34,709 nt of DNA from Bryobacteraceae bacterium (GCA_025980665.1 JAICXC010000051.1:1-34709), one strand, 5' to 3'. Counted from the stretch's first letter, positions 1 through 8,791 are shown. Numbers and translations: made by a program. Notes: generated by a model not told the origin, from the letters alone.

Positions 1-639
1 CTTCAGATCACTCCCGCGCTCAAGACCCGGCTGGGCTATGGCGAGGTGCGGGGTTGCTACTACGGCACGCAAGGTCAGACTAACCATCGCCGCATCACTT
101 CGGAAAACGGGGAAGACTTTCGCTGCGACATCGATTTGTTCGACGCTGAAAAGGACCGTTTCCCCTACGACGATGGGTACTTCTCCACCGTGCTGTGTTG
201 CGAGCTGATCGAGCATCTGCCCTCCGATCCGATGCACATGATGTGCGAGATCAACCGGGTTCTCAGGCCCGGTGGAACATTGGTGCTGACTACGCCCAAC
301 ATCGCCTCCGCACGGGCCGTCTCGGCGATCCTGCAGGGCTTTCATCCTATGCTGTTTCCGGCTTACATTCGTCCGAATCCTTCGGGTGAGACCGAGGCTC
401 GCCACAGCCGCGAATATTCCCCGCGCGAGGTGAAGGATCTGCTCGAGAACTCCGGGTTCGAGGTTGATGCGCTCGAAACCGGGCCGTTCCGCGACGAGCC
501 TAAGCCCGAGCATGCCTGGGTGGAGCACCTGCTCGACCGCTACATCCTTCCGAAGGAGCATCGCGGCGAAGGGATTTACGCCGTGGGCCGCAAGCGTCGC
601 GGCGTGCGCGATCGCTATCCATCTTGGCTATATGCATAA
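1..639 (+). CDS. SAM-dependent class I methyltransferase, 5' partial
   Basis: The reading frame is open to the first base of the window, so the N-terminus is missing; a GTG at 46 lies inside the frame and is probably not the true start. The visible part carries the second half of a Rossmann methyltransferase of the Methyltransf_11 type: an acidic strand end (CDIDLFDAE), then FSTVLCCELIEHL (the post-II/motif IV region), and LRPGGTLVLTTPN (motif VI/VII region). It should transfer a methyl group from S-adenosylmethionine to an unknown acceptor. It sits 5 bp upstream of a polysaccharide ABC-exporter permease, so modification of a surface glycan or its lipid-linked precursor is the likely job (inference from context). 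The family call is firm; the substrate is not visible. Confidence 0.85.
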   Translation, partial: LQITPALKTRLGYGEVRGCYYGTQGQTNHRRITSENGEDFRCDIDLFDAEKDRFPYDDGYFSTVLCCELIEHLPSDPMHMMCEINRVLRPGGTLVLTTPNIASARAVSAILQGFHPMLFPAYIRPNPSGETEARHSREYSPREVKDLLENSGFEVDALETGPFRDEPKPEHAWVEHLLDRYILPKEHRGEGIYAVGRKRRGVRDRYPSWLYA

Positions 640-644
640 GCTGT

Positions 645-1802
645 ATGCCTAAGATGGACGTCCTGGAGGCCGTCGCCGAAGGCACCACGATCCATCTTCG
701 CTTTCAGTTGGACCAGCCAGGATTGATCGGCTGGCAACTGTACGATCCATCCACGGGAGCGTTTCTTCAGGAAGGCGAATGGTCCGAGGTGACCAGTCGC
801 GAGGTAGACCTACGCATTCCTTTGCCGGCGGAGGAAGGCGCATACAGCGTCCAAGTCGCGCTCGTGAAGGATCGATCGCAGTTCATTGAGATCGCCGCGC
901 GGGTGGGGGCTGGGGCCCCGGGGACGACGCTCGAGATCGGGACACCGCGCGTGCTCACGGCCTCATCCGTGCGGCGCGCACGAATTCTGCGAGCTATACC
1001 CAAGGCGTTTATCCTGCCTGCACGCAGTCTCTGGCGAAATCGCAAGCTGATGGGGTCGATGGTCCGCCGCGATATCGTGTCGCGCTATCGCGGCAGCTTC
1101 GGCGGGACGTTGTGGACGTTTCTGAATCCACTGCTGCTGATGGCGACGTATTTCTTTGTGTTCGGCGTGGTGCTGCGCACGCGCTTCGGTGCCGACACCA
1201 GCCGCACCGGATTCGTTCTGTATTTTCTGGCCGGGATGCTTCCGTGGCTCGCGTTTTCGGAAGCCGTCGGCCGCTCGCCGTACGTAATACTCGAATACCG
1301 CACCTTCGTCAAGAAGATCGTATTTCCGCTGGAGACGCTGCCTATAAACCTGGTAATCTCGGGTGCCGTCACGGAAGCAACTGGCCTGGTGATCTTCACG
1401 ATCGGATTGCTAGCCGTGCGCGGGTCGGTACCCGCCAGCGTGCTTTGGCTGCCACTGCTGTTGATTCCTCAGATCCTGTTCACGGCGGGGTTAGCCTGGA
1501 TCCTCGCAGCAACCGGCGTCTACGTGCGCGATCTCGGGCAAGTCACCGGCTATCTGCTGACGCTGTGGTTTTTTTTGACGCCGATCTGCTATCCGGAGTC
1601 GTCGCTTCCCGCAAGCGCGGTCCCGATCCTGCGGTTCAATCCGCTATTCATTTTGGTGCGGGCCTATCGCGCGGTGTTTCTGGAAAATCAGGCGCCGTCG
1701 ATGCGGGGTGTGATTGGGTTGTGGCTAGTGGGCGCGGCGGTAGCCATAACCGGATACGCCTGGTTCCACCGGCTGCGTAAGAGTTTCGCGGACGTGATCT
1801 AG
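645..1802 (+). CDS. Wzm-type polysaccharide ABC exporter permease with extra N-terminal domain
   Basis: The C-terminal ~260 residues are a typical ABC-2 permease of the Wzm/RfbA/KpsM kind: an amphipathic entry (MVRRDIVSRYRGSFGGTLW), about six membrane segments, FFLTPICYP before the last segments, and the usual RLRKSFADVI end. These permeases pair with a Wzt ATPase to export lipid-linked glycans across the inner membrane. Unusually, about 120 residues precede the permease; they are rich in alternating hydrophobic residues (IHLRFQLDQPGLIGWQLYD, EGAYSVQVALV) like a beta-sandwich. Total length is 385 aa against roughly 260 for the family. The start is uncertain: ATG at 645 is chosen; TTG at 624 (overlapping the methyltransferase) and ATG at 654 are alternatives, none with a good ribosome site. 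No Wzt gene follows, so it must lie upstream, outside the window. Confidence 0.88.
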   Translation: MPKMDVLEAVAEGTTIHLRFQLDQPGLIGWQLYDPSTGAFLQEGEWSEVTSREVDLRIPLPAEEGAYSVQVALVKDRSQFIEIAARVGAGAPGTTLEIGTPRVLTASSVRRARILRAIPKAFILPARSLWRNRKLMGSMVRRDIVSRYRGSFGGTLWTFLNPLLLMATYFFVFGVVLRTRFGADTSRTGFVLYFLAGMLPWLAFSEAVGRSPYVILEYRTFVKKIVFPLETLPINLVISGAVTEATGLVIFTIGLLAVRGSVPASVLWLPLLLIPQILFTAGLAWILAATGVYVRDLGQVTGYLLTLWFFLTPICYPESSLPASAVPILRFNPLFILVRAYRAVFLENQAPSMRGVIGLWLVGAAVAITGYAWFHRLRKSFADVI

Positions 1803-2755
1803 TTCGCTACCGCGTAGTATCCCTTGCGAGCCTGGACCTTGTAATCCTTGTTCGCCATCTTGAAATCCAGCTTCCGATAGGTCCCATCTTTCTTGGGATT
1901 GGTAGGCGAGTACGCGATCGCGTACTGGCTGCGCATCTCGTCCTGGATTTGCTTGAAGATATCGTCCAACGAGTTCTTGCGATCCACCTTGAACACTCGC
2001 CCACCAGTCTCGTCCGACATCTTCCTCAGCTCGGCCTCTCCGCCGCCGCCGAATCCGAAGCCGCCGCCATAGAAGGCCGGATCGCTGTAGTCAATGCTGT
2101 ACACCACGGTGTCCGCCAGCTGAGCCTCGTGAATGGCTTGCTCGCGGGTTTTGCGGCTCCCCTCATCGACGCCATCCGTAATCACGACGATCACCTTGCG
2201 GCCCGCTTCGCTCTTGAGGCGCTCATTAGCAGCCAGGTACACCGCGTCCCATAGAACCGTGCCCGCCTGGTTCTGCGCGGTCGGAACCGGGCCAGGTTGT
2301 AGGCCGCCTACCCCGGCGTTCAGGCGCAGCTGCTTCAGCCCGTCTTCCAGGAGCTTGGGTGAGCTGGTCGAATCCTGCAAGAGCTCGGAATCCTTACCGA
2401 AGCTGATGATGAATGCCAGGTCCTTGGGACGGAGAACTGACCGGAAGAAGGCGCTCGCGGCCCGGTGTTCGGTGTCAATGAGGCGCTCCTGGCTGCCGCT
2501 GACGTCTACCAGCAGGCCGATCGTGAGAGGCAGATCGGTTTCCCGAGTGAAATATTTGATCTCCTGTTCCTTACCATCTTCGAGCAGGTGGAAATCGCCT
2601 TTTTCCAGGCCGCCGATCAGGGCGTTATTCTTTCCATGGACCGTACAGAGGACGTTGACCAGGTCCACGTCGACCTTGATCGTATTGTCCTGAGCCCAGA
2701 GGCCGAGCCCTAACAACATCGCCATTCCAGGGACACACCAATACAAACGACTCAT
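1799..2755 (-). CDS. Secreted VWFA-related acidobacterial protein (TIGR03436 type)
   Basis: A 318-aa protein with a signal peptide (hydrophobic core at residues ~8-20, ending LGLWAQ) followed by the leading region common to acidobacterial VWFA proteins (VDVDLVNVLCTVHGKN, GDFHLLEDGKEQEI). The von Willebrand A domain has a MIDAS metal-site motif DVSGS at residues 84-88 and a later ITDGVDEG, the usual third metal-site strand. Such proteins are exported and thought to mediate adhesion or protein-protein contacts; no specific ligand can be inferred. A TATAAG sequence lies only a few bases before the ATG and no Shine-Dalgarno is visible. Its stop codon shares the four bases CTAG with the stop of the convergent permease gene. 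Confidence 0.9.
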   Translation of the reverse strand: MSRLYWCVPGMAMLLGLGLWAQDNTIKVDVDLVNVLCTVHGKNNALIGGLEKGDFHLLEDGKEQEIKYFTRETDLPLTIGLLVDVSGSQERLIDTEHRAASAFFRSVLRPKDLAFIISFGKDSELLQDSTSSPKLLEDGLKQLRLNAGVGGLQPGPVPTAQNQAGTVLWDAVYLAANERLKSEAGRKVIVVITDGVDEGSRKTREQAIHEAQLADTVVYSIDYSDPAFYGGGFGFGGGGEAELRKMSDETGGRVFKVDRKNSLDDIFKQIQDEMRSQYAIAYSPTNPKKDGTYRKLDFKMANKDYKVQARKGYYAVAN

Positions 2756-2781
2756 ACTTATACTGTAAGACTGCCCCCCGC

Positions 2782-2805
2782 GCGATGGGGTTTCATCGCC
2801 TTTTT
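2782..2805 (+). terminator. Terminator-like hairpin directly before the glycosylase start
   Basis: GCGATG (2782-2787) pairs perfectly with CATCGC (2794-2799) around a 6-base loop and is followed by CTTTTT ending at 2805. The ATG of the glycosylase is at 2808. It has the shape of an intrinsic terminator on the plus strand, yet it lies between divergent genes, where no upstream plus-strand gene needs terminating. It may block antisense transcription coming through the VWFA gene or act as an attenuator. Confidence 0.5.
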
Positions 2806-2807
2806 AA

Positions 2808-3413
2808 ATGAAAAAAGCGCTACTACACCTTCAAAAGGCCGACCCTGTCCTTGGCGGCATCATCCAGCGGGTAGGCCCATACCGAATGCAGCACCGCGAT
2901 CCGAACTTTCACACCTTGGTGCGCTCCATTGTCTATCAGCAATTGAGTGGAAAGGCTGCACTTACGATATTCAATCGATTGATTGCGGCCACCAAGGCGG
3001 ATCCGTTGACGCCGGAATCCGTCCTGGAACTGCGGCCAGCGAGGATGCGGACGCTGGGCCTGTCGAAACAGAAACTTACCTATATCCGCGAGTTGGCCCG
3101 GATGACGCGCGACGGGCAGGTGCGCTTCGACCACGTGCATACACTTGAGGACGCGGCCATTATTGAACACTTCACCAAGGTCAAGGGAGTGGGTGTCTGG
3201 ACCGCTCAGATGTTCCTGATCTTTGCGTTGCGCCGCCTGGATGTCCTGCCCACGGGCGACCTGGGCGTGCGGGCGGCCATCAAGAAAGCCTACAATCTGC
3301 CGGAGCTGCCTTCGCCCGCCGAAATGGAAAAGATCGCTGCGGCCTGGCGGCCTTACTGTTCCGTGGCTTCCTGGTATCTGTGGCGCAGCCTGGACAATCA
3401 GGGTGCGATGTAA
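2808..3413 (+). CDS. DNA-3-methyladenine glycosylase, AlkA-like HhH-GPD family
   Basis: A 201-aa helix-hairpin-helix glycosylase that should excise alkylated bases such as 3-methyladenine as the first step of base excision repair. The early motif VRSIVYQQLSGKAA (residues ~38-51) is characteristic of AlkA/MAG proteins. The hairpin KVKGVGVWTAQM lies at ~124-135, and the catalytic aspartate is D151 in PTGDLGVR, with the family's 10-20-residue spacing. It lacks the extra N-terminal domain of the 282-aa E. coli AlkA, as do many compact bacterial and yeast Mag-type enzymes. It has no clear Shine-Dalgarno; the ATG follows a terminator-like hairpin by 2 bases. It is divergent from the VWFA gene. Confidence 0.92.
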   Translation: MKKALLHLQKADPVLGGIIQRVGPYRMQHRDPNFHTLVRSIVYQQLSGKAALTIFNRLIAATKADPLTPESVLELRPARMRTLGLSKQKLTYIRELARMTRDGQVRFDHVHTLEDAAIIEHFTKVKGVGVWTAQMFLIFALRRLDVLPTGDLGVRAAIKKAYNLPELPSPAEMEKIAAAWRPYCSVASWYLWRSLDNQGAM

Positions 3414-3433
3414 GTCTGATATCTTTAGGAGTT

Positions 3434-3475
3434 GGGCTCCCCTGAAGGGCCTCCCAGTGAGGAGACCTTGAGCCC
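3434..3475 (+). promoter_or_regulatory. Structured leader upstream of yebC
   Basis: GGGCTC (3434-3439) pairs with GAGCCC (3470-3475). Inside, AAGG (3445-3448) can pair with CCTT (3466-3469), directly stacked on the outer stem, and CCTC (3450-3453) with GAGG (3459-3462) around loop CCAGT. An alternative fold makes a three-way junction using CCC-TGAA-GGG (3440-3449). It lies between the glycosylase stop and the yebC ATG at 3487. It may be a terminator of the upstream gene lacking a T-run, or a cis-regulatory leader. It matches no riboswitch class I recognise. Confidence 0.45.
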
Positions 3476-3486
3476 CCGAGGATCGT

Positions 3487-4233
3487 ATGTCTGGACACTC
3501 AAAGTGGGCGACAATCAAGCACAAGAAGGGCGCGCTTGACGCCAAACGCGGGAAAATCTTCACCCGCTGCATTAAGGAAATCATGATCGCTGCGCGCAGC
3601 GGAGGCGATCCGGGGATGAATCCGCGTCTTCGGACAGCCGTTGCAGCCGCGAAGGCCGTCAGTATGCCCGCCGATAACATCAAGCGCGCCATCATGCGCG
3701 GCACGGGCGAGCTCGAAGGCGGCCAGATCGATGAAATCATGTTCGAGGGCTACGGTCCTGGCGGAGCGGCCGTCCTGGTAATGGTTGCCACCGACAATCG
3801 CAACCGAACAGTCAGCGATATTCGCCACATCTTCTCAAAACAGGGCGGGAACCTGGGCGAGCAGGGCAGCGTCGCATGGATGTTCGAGCGCAAGAGTGAG
3901 ATTGTGATCGACGGCGAGAGGGCTACGGAGGATCAGCTCATGACCGTGGCGCTGGACGCCGGCGCGGAAGACTTGCGCAACGATGGCGGCAATTGGGTTG
4001 TAGTCTCTCCGCCGGAGTCGCACGAGGCCGTGCTCGAAGCCATCCAGAAGACCGGCATCCCTACCGAATCCGCGGAAATTGGCATGGTGCCCAAGAATCT
4101 GATGAAGCTCGAAGGCAAGAACGCCGGCGCCATGCTCCGGTTGAGCGAGGCTCTGGAAGAGAACGACGACGTGCAGAACGTGTATTCCAATTTCGACATC
4201 GACGAAAAGGAGATGGAGGCCCTCGCTTCCTAA
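3487..4233 (+). CDS. yebC: YebC/PmpR family protein
   Basis: A 248-aa cytoplasmic protein with the hallmark N-terminus MSGHSKWATIKHKKGALDAK and the body motifs ADNIKRAI, EGYGPGGAAVLV, DNRNRT and GNLGEQGSVAWMF. The family is known as a DNA-binding transcriptional regulator (PmpR) and, for the TACO1-like branch, as a translation factor that relieves ribosome stalling at proline stretches; sequence alone does not decide between them. Length is normal. It is followed after 3 bp by ruvC, the common bacterial yebC-ruvC arrangement. A structured leader lies just upstream. Confidence 0.96.
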   Translation: MSGHSKWATIKHKKGALDAKRGKIFTRCIKEIMIAARSGGDPGMNPRLRTAVAAAKAVSMPADNIKRAIMRGTGELEGGQIDEIMFEGYGPGGAAVLVMVATDNRNRTVSDIRHIFSKQGGNLGEQGSVAWMFERKSEIVIDGERATEDQLMTVALDAGAEDLRNDGGNWVVVSPPESHEAVLEAIQKTGIPTESAEIGMVPKNLMKLEGKNAGAMLRLSEALEENDDVQNVYSNFDIDEKEMEALAS

Positions 4234-4236
4234 ACT

Positions 4237-4728
4237 GTGCGTGTTCTGGGGATTGACTGCGGAACCGAGCGCACCGGCTGGGGCGTCATCGAGAGCGACG
4301 GCCGCAGCCATCGCGTGCTCGCTCTGGGCGTGATCCGCACCGCGGTCAAGTCTCCTCTGGAGCAGCGTCTATCCAAGATCGCCCAGGGGCTGCGGGATGT
4401 CCTCCAGAGCCATCAGCCCGATTCCGCCGCCGTGGAAGAAGTTTTCTATTCGCAGAATGTGAAAACGGCGCTCAAGCTGGCTCACGTGCGCGGAGTCGCA
4501 CTGCTGGCGATTGCCGAAGCGCGCATCACACTGGGTGAGTACTCTCCTCTGGCCATTAAAGTCAGCGTGGTGGGCTACGGCCGGGCCGAAAAACAGCAGG
4601 TGCAGATGATGGTCCGAACGCTTACCGGATTTCAGGGTGTCATCGAAACCGAGGACGCCTCTGACGCGCTGGCGGTCGCGATTTGTCATGCGACCACGTG
4701 CCGCACAGCCTTGAAGGCCACCGTATGA
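4237..4728 (+). CDS. ruvC: Holliday junction resolvase RuvC
   Basis: A 163-aa RNase H-fold endonuclease that cuts Holliday junctions during recombination and repair, normally with the RuvAB branch-migration motor. All four acidic metal ligands are visible: D7 (GIDCGTE), E67 in VEEVF, and D140 and D143 in [19 protein letters not shown] and [10 protein letters not shown] are also conserved. It starts with GTG at 4237, 3 bp after yebC, and ends in an ATGA overlap with the next gene, so translational coupling is likely. ruvA and ruvB do not follow here, unlike in many genomes. Confidence 0.96.
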   Translation: MRVLGIDCGTERTGWGVIESDGRSHRVLALGVIRTAVKSPLEQRLSKIAQGLRDVLQSHQPDSAAVEEVFYSQNVKTALKLAHVRGVALLAIAEARITLGEYSPLAIKVSVVGYGRAEKQQVQMMVRTLTGFQGVIETEDASDALAVAICHATTCRTALKATV

Positions 4729-5357
4729 AGCTGTTCCTGTGGCTTGCGGCCAGCATGGCTTTTGCCGGGATCGCCTTCGGAGCCGATGGCCCGCGAATTT
4801 CCTTCACCAAGAGCTTCCCGGGGTCCGATCCGGCCTACATGGCTACAACGGTCGATAAAGACGGCGCGGTGACCTACAGGGAAACCAAGGACGAAGAGCC
4901 CGAGACGTTCAAGTTGGAGCCGGAAATGGTACAGGCTATTTTCGATCTCGCGGATAAGCTGGACCATTTCAAACGCCCGCTCGAGAGCGGCTTGAAAGTG
5001 GCCCGCACCGGGGATAAAACTTTCCGCTGGGAGAATGGCACGGAAACTCGCGAGGTGAAGTTCAATTATTCTCTCGACGAGAACGCCAAGCTTTTGCAGG
5101 ACTGGTTCGAGCGCGTCTCAGAAAGCGAGCGCGCCATGATGAACCTGCGCCGCGCGATTCGCTTTGACAAGTTGGGCGTCAATGACGCCGTATTGCGCGT
5201 TGACACAGCCTGGTCGCAGAAGCGCCTGGTGGGCCGCGAGCAGTTCCTGCCGCTGCTCGACCGGGTCGCCAAAAACGAAGGCTTCGTCAACCTCGCGCGG
5301 GATCGGGCCGCGCGCCTGGCTGCTGAATTGCGCGGCACTGGAAAGGCTGTGGAATGA
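4725..5357 (+). CDS. Secreted protein of unknown function in the yebC-ruvC operon
   Basis: A 210-aa protein with a signal peptide ([19 protein letters not shown], residues 2-20) and no membrane segment after it. The mature part begins with beta-rich sequence ([43 protein letters not shown]) and ends in charged helices. I recognise no family. The ATG at 4725 overlaps the ruvC stop in ATGA and is preferred over a start at 4683, which would place the signal peptide internally. It overlaps the next gene in another ATGA, so it is probably co-expressed with the thioredoxin-like protein, which is also exported. Confidence 0.8.
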   Translation: MKLFLWLAASMAFAGIAFGADGPRISFTKSFPGSDPAYMATTVDKDGAVTYRETKDEEPETFKLEPEMVQAIFDLADKLDHFKRPLESGLKVARTGDKTFRWENGTETREVKFNYSLDENAKLLQDWFERVSESERAMMNLRRAIRFDKLGVNDAVLRVDTAWSQKRLVGREQFLPLLDRVAKNEGFVNLARDRAARLAAELRGTGKAVE

Positions 5358-6607
5358 AAGCCGCGGTGGTCGTTCTGTTGTGCGCAATTGTCGCGCTGGC
5401 CCAACAGCCCCAGCCGAGTACGGAAGAGCAGCAGGATTTGATGCGCGCCGTGAACGAAGGCACCAGCCCCGTGGATCTGATCCGCGCCCTGGAAGCGCAC
5501 CTCGCCAAGTATCCGAACAGCACGCAGCGCGCCGACGTAGAGCGCTCGCTCGCCAAAGCCGCCATCGAGAGCAACGATGTTCCCAGGATCGCCAAGTATG
5601 GGGAATCGGCCGTGGCTACCTCCGCGGATGATTTTCAGCTACTGGACCGGCTGGCGTATGCGTTCCTGACTCTGGGCGGAGGAGAGAATGCCGCGAAGGC
5701 TTATAAGTACGCACGCAAGTTTGAGGATCTGGTGGATAAGATGCCTGTTGCGACCGGCCGGGACGCCTCGCATCAGCAAGACCAGCAGGAGCGCGCCATC
5801 GGCCAGGCGCTGATATATCAGGCCCGCGCCCGAACGATTCAGAAGGACGTCCCGGATGCCCTCCGCCTGGTGGCCCGCGCGTTTTCGGCTTATCCCAGCG
5901 AAGAAACCGCCCGCGAATGGGCTGAAGTTCTGATTCGCTCGGGTCAGCCTGCCGATGCGATCGAACACTTGGCCGAAGCTTTTGTTATCCCCGACCCCTA
6001 CACTACCGATGAAAAGCGCCAAGGCGATCGTCTGTTGTTGGGCGAACTCTACGCCAAACAACATGGCTCGGAGAAAGGCTTGGGCGATCTGATTCTCGCT
6101 GCTTACGACCGGGTTTCGACCACCGTGGAGACCCGGCGCAAGAAACTCCTGGCGCTCGATCCCAATTCCTCTCTGGCGGATCCCATGGAGTTCACGGTGA
6201 CCAGCCTCGACGGCAAAAAGCTCCAGCTCGCCAGCCTCAAGGGCAAGCTCCTGATCCTGGACTTCTGGGCCACCTGGTGCGTGCCTTGCCGCGTGCAGCA
6301 TCCACTGTATGAGACCCTGCGCGAGCGATTCGGCGCGCGTGGCGACGTCGCCTTCCTGGAAATGAACTCCGACGACGACCGGACCGTGGTGGAACCGTTC
6401 CTGACCGCGGAGAAGTGGCCTAAGACAGTCTACTTCGAGGACGGCTTGGCCCGGCTACTGAACGTCATGAACATCCCCACCACCATCGTGATCGACAAGA
6501 GCGGGCATGTCGCCAGCCGGATGGACGGCTTCGATCCTTCCACGTTCCTCGATCAGATGACCGAACGCATTCAAACAATGCTCGCTGCTTCAGCCAGTGC
6601 CAAATGA
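5354..6607 (+). CDS. Exported TlpA-like thioredoxin with helical repeat N-terminus
   Basis: A 417-aa protein with a short signal peptide (residues 1-17, ending ALAQ), a long alpha-helical TPR-like region (~25-260, with repeated helix pairs such as [16 protein letters not shown] and [14 protein letters not shown]), then a thioredoxin-fold domain from ~275. The active site is WATWCVPC with C309 and C312, and the cis-proline is in NIPTT (P375). TlpA/ResA-like proteins act in the periplasm as thiol-disulfide oxidoreductases, for example in cytochrome c maturation. The tetratricopeptide part suggests a partner-binding role (inference). It overlaps both its neighbours by ATGA. Confidence 0.88.
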   Translation: MKAAVVVLLCAIVALAQQPQPSTEEQQDLMRAVNEGTSPVDLIRALEAHLAKYPNSTQRADVERSLAKAAIESNDVPRIAKYGESAVATSADDFQLLDRLAYAFLTLGGGENAAKAYKYARKFEDLVDKMPVATGRDASHQQDQQERAIGQALIYQARARTIQKDVPDALRLVARAFSAYPSEETAREWAEVLIRSGQPADAIEHLAEAFVIPDPYTTDEKRQGDRLLLGELYAKQHGSEKGLGDLILAAYDRVSTTVETRRKKLLALDPNSSLADPMEFTVTSLDGKKLQLASLKGKLLILDFWATWCVPCRVQHPLYETLRERFGARGDVAFLEMNSDDDRTVVEPFLTAEKWPKTVYFEDGLARLLNVMNIPTTIVIDKSGHVASRMDGFDPSTFLDQMTERIQTMLAASASAK

Positions 6608-7773
6608 GTTTCCGCCGCGTCATCTGGATCGTTCTGGATAGCGTCGGTATCGGCGAGATGCCGGACGCCGCCCAGTACGGCGATGCGGGCAGCGATACTC
6701 TCGGGCACATCGCCCAGAGCCGCAAGCTGCATCTCAATAATCTTTGCCGGCTGGGCCTCGGCAATATCCGGCCGTTTGAACGGCTGCCACCCGACGCCGC
6801 GCCGATAGGCGCTTATGGGAAGTGCGCGCTGGCCTCGCCCGGCAAGGACACCACCACCGGCCATTGGGAGATGGCGGGCATTCACTTGGCGAAGCCGTTT
6901 CCCGTCTATCCCAACGGGTTCCCGCCCGAGGTCATGGACGAGTTCGAGCGGCGGATCGGGCGCGCTACGCTCGGCAACAAGGCCGCGTCAGGGACCGAAA
7001 TCCTCGAAGAGTTGGGCGAAGAGCACATGCGCACCGGCTCGCCCATCGTGTACACATCCGCGGATAGTGTTTTCCAGGTCGCAGCGCACGAAGAAGTGAT
7101 CCCGCTTTACGAGCTGTACAAAATCTGCGACACGGCGCGCGAAATCCTGCGCGGCAAGTACGAAGTCGGTCGCGTCATCGCCCGGCCCTTCCTGGGTAGC
7201 CCTGGAGCCTTCACACGAACGCCTAATCGTCACGACTACGCGGTTCCGCCGCCCAAAGGCATGCTGCTCGATCGACTCCAGGAGCGCAGCGTCGAAGTCT
7301 TCGCAGTCGGCAAAATTTTCGACGTGTTCCTGGGGCGGGGAATCCGCGACTACGAGAAAACCAAATCTAACGCCGACGGCATGGAGAAAACGCTCCAGGC
7401 AATGGACTCTGTCCCGAGTGGAATGATTTTTGTAAACTTAGTCGATTTCGACCAGCTCTATGGACATCGGAACGATGTGGAAGGTTACGCCCGAGCCCTT
7501 GAAGCCGTGGACGATTGGCTCCCTTCAATCGAAGCCCGGCTGGGTCCCGACGATCTCCTAATCCTGACCGCCGACCACGGTTGCGATCCGACGACCAAGT
7601 CCACCGATCACAGCCGTGAGTACGTGCCGCTGCTGGTCTACGGCAAGCGCGCGCGCGCAGGCGTCGATCTCGGGACGAGGAAGACTCTATCCGATATCGG
7701 CCAGACCGTGGCGGAGAACTTCGGAACGAAGATCTTTACGGGTGAGAGCTTTTTATCGGCGATTACGGCTTAG
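6604..7773 (+). CDS. deoB: Phosphopentomutase
   Basis: A 389-aa enzyme of the alkaline-phosphatase superfamily that interconverts ribose (or deoxyribose) 1-phosphate and 5-phosphate in nucleoside catabolism. Metal-binding D12 ([13 protein letters not shown]), the phosphorylated threonine in [13 protein letters not shown] (T85) and the C-terminal metal site [21 protein letters not shown] are intact. Length is normal for the family. Its ATG overlaps the thioredoxin-like gene by ATGA, making it the last gene of the five-gene yebC operon. Its 3' end overlaps the convergent repeat-protein gene by 11 bp. Confidence 0.96.
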   Translation: MSFRRVIWIVLDSVGIGEMPDAAQYGDAGSDTLGHIAQSRKLHLNNLCRLGLGNIRPFERLPPDAAPIGAYGKCALASPGKDTTTGHWEMAGIHLAKPFPVYPNGFPPEVMDEFERRIGRATLGNKAASGTEILEELGEEHMRTGSPIVYTSADSVFQVAAHEEVIPLYELYKICDTAREILRGKYEVGRVIARPFLGSPGAFTRTPNRHDYAVPPPKGMLLDRLQERSVEVFAVGKIFDVFLGRGIRDYEKTKSNADGMEKTLQAMDSVPSGMIFVNLVDFDQLYGHRNDVEGYARALEAVDDWLPSIEARLGPDDLLILTADHGCDPTTKSTDHSREYVPLLVYGKRARAGVDLGTRKTLSDIGQTVAENFGTKIFTGESFLSAITA

Positions 7774-8725
7774 TCGCTTTGACAGGCGCAGGTTCCGGCT
7801 GACACTTGCCCTTGCACACCGTCTCCGAAACCTTTTGCAGATCCCCCAGTCGGTTCGGATCGGACACCGTCGGCCGCCGTACGCTCAGCGTTTCGACCAC
7901 GGACCCGTCCGCATTCGTGCGGCGCTGGATGACATGCTGTTCTTTGACGCGCATGGCCCCGGAACTATCCTGAACGTTTCCGGCAACGGATTTCGTGAAC
8001 AGGTTAGTCTGTACCACCTCCGTGCCGTCAGGCTGTTTACTGGACGTGGATTCACTCTGCGAATCGAGCTGTAGTTGTCCGTTCAAGCCCGGCTCATAGA
8101 TAGCGGTTGATTCCTCAGTAGTATTGTTCGCGGTGGAAACCGTCTTCACCGCGCGAACTGATTCCTGAAAGCCGCCCGAGACATCGCGGCTGTAAATAGA
8201 CTCGGTAGTCTGCTGATTGTCGGCCGGACCGTCCGTGACCGACGAACGCTTCTCCACCGTCTCGAAAGAACCGGAGGTGCCGGGTCGCTCGATCACCGTG
8301 CTGGCCGTCGTCGTCGATCCGCTTACGCGCGTTTCGGTGGTCTTACGCACGGCTTCCCGCTGGCCCCCGTTCACATCGTTGCGATACGTAGTCTCGTGAA
8401 CCGTGGAACCGCCGCCGGGAAGCTTGTTCTCCTGGATCATCACGCGCTCTGTGGATGCGGGCCGGCCGGTTGGATCGAACTTCTGCACGATCCGTTCGGT
8501 GACCTTTCCGCTGGCGTCGTCGCTCACCACACGTTCCGTCACCTGTTCCACCGGCACCAGCCGGCCATTGATCGACTGGAAGCGCTCCGTGCGATCGCCT
8601 TTGGCCGATGTGTCGATGAGTTTGCCCTCAACGCGGTTGCCATTGAGGTCCTTGGTGTACGTGGTGCTGGCGCTTTGCGCCGCGGCAAACGTCGCGATAA
8701 ATGCCAGAAAACGAACTGGTTTCAC
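7763..8725 (-). CDS. Secreted internally repetitive protein, function unknown
   Basis: A 320-aa exported protein: signal peptide ([16 protein letters not shown]) and then polar, Ser/Thr/Glu-rich sequence with only two cysteines, near the end (VCKGKCQPE). Roughly 60-80-residue repeats are visible, each starting near an aromatic-x-x-D/S-x-x-G unit: [29 protein letters not shown] and LFTKSVAGN. Between these are [11 protein letters not shown] and [11 protein letters not shown]-type strands. This looks like a repeated beta structure on the cell surface or in the periplasm; I recognise no named family. It converges on and overlaps deoB and is divergent from miaB. Confidence 0.78.
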   Translation of the reverse strand: MKPVRFLAFIATFAAAQSASTTYTKDLNGNRVEGKLIDTSAKGDRTERFQSINGRLVPVEQVTERVVSDDASGKVTERIVQKFDPTGRPASTERVMIQENKLPGGGSTVHETTYRNDVNGGQREAVRKTTETRVSGSTTTASTVIERPGTSGSFETVEKRSSVTDGPADNQQTTESIYSRDVSGGFQESVRAVKTVSTANNTTEESTAIYEPGLNGQLQLDSQSESTSSKQPDGTEVVQTNLFTKSVAGNVQDSSGAMRVKEQHVIQRRTNADGSVVETLSVRRPTVSDPNRLGDLQKVSETVCKGKCQPEPAPVKATKP

Positions 8726-8763
8726 ATCTCCAGCCTAAGCGTAAGCCTGAGGCGCTGCAATAG

Positions 8764-8791
8764 AGGGAACGCCTTAGTCGGCGGGTTCCCT
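8764..8791 (+). promoter_or_regulatory. Hairpin just upstream of miaB
   Basis: AGGGAAC (8764-8770) pairs with GTTCCCT (8785-8791), and GCC (8771-8773) with GGC (8780-8782) inside it around loop TTAGTC, with a 2-base bulge. It ends 15 bases before the GTG of miaB, in the 81-bp divergent gap. It could be an operator at DNA level or a leader hairpin in the miaB mRNA. Confidence 0.45.
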
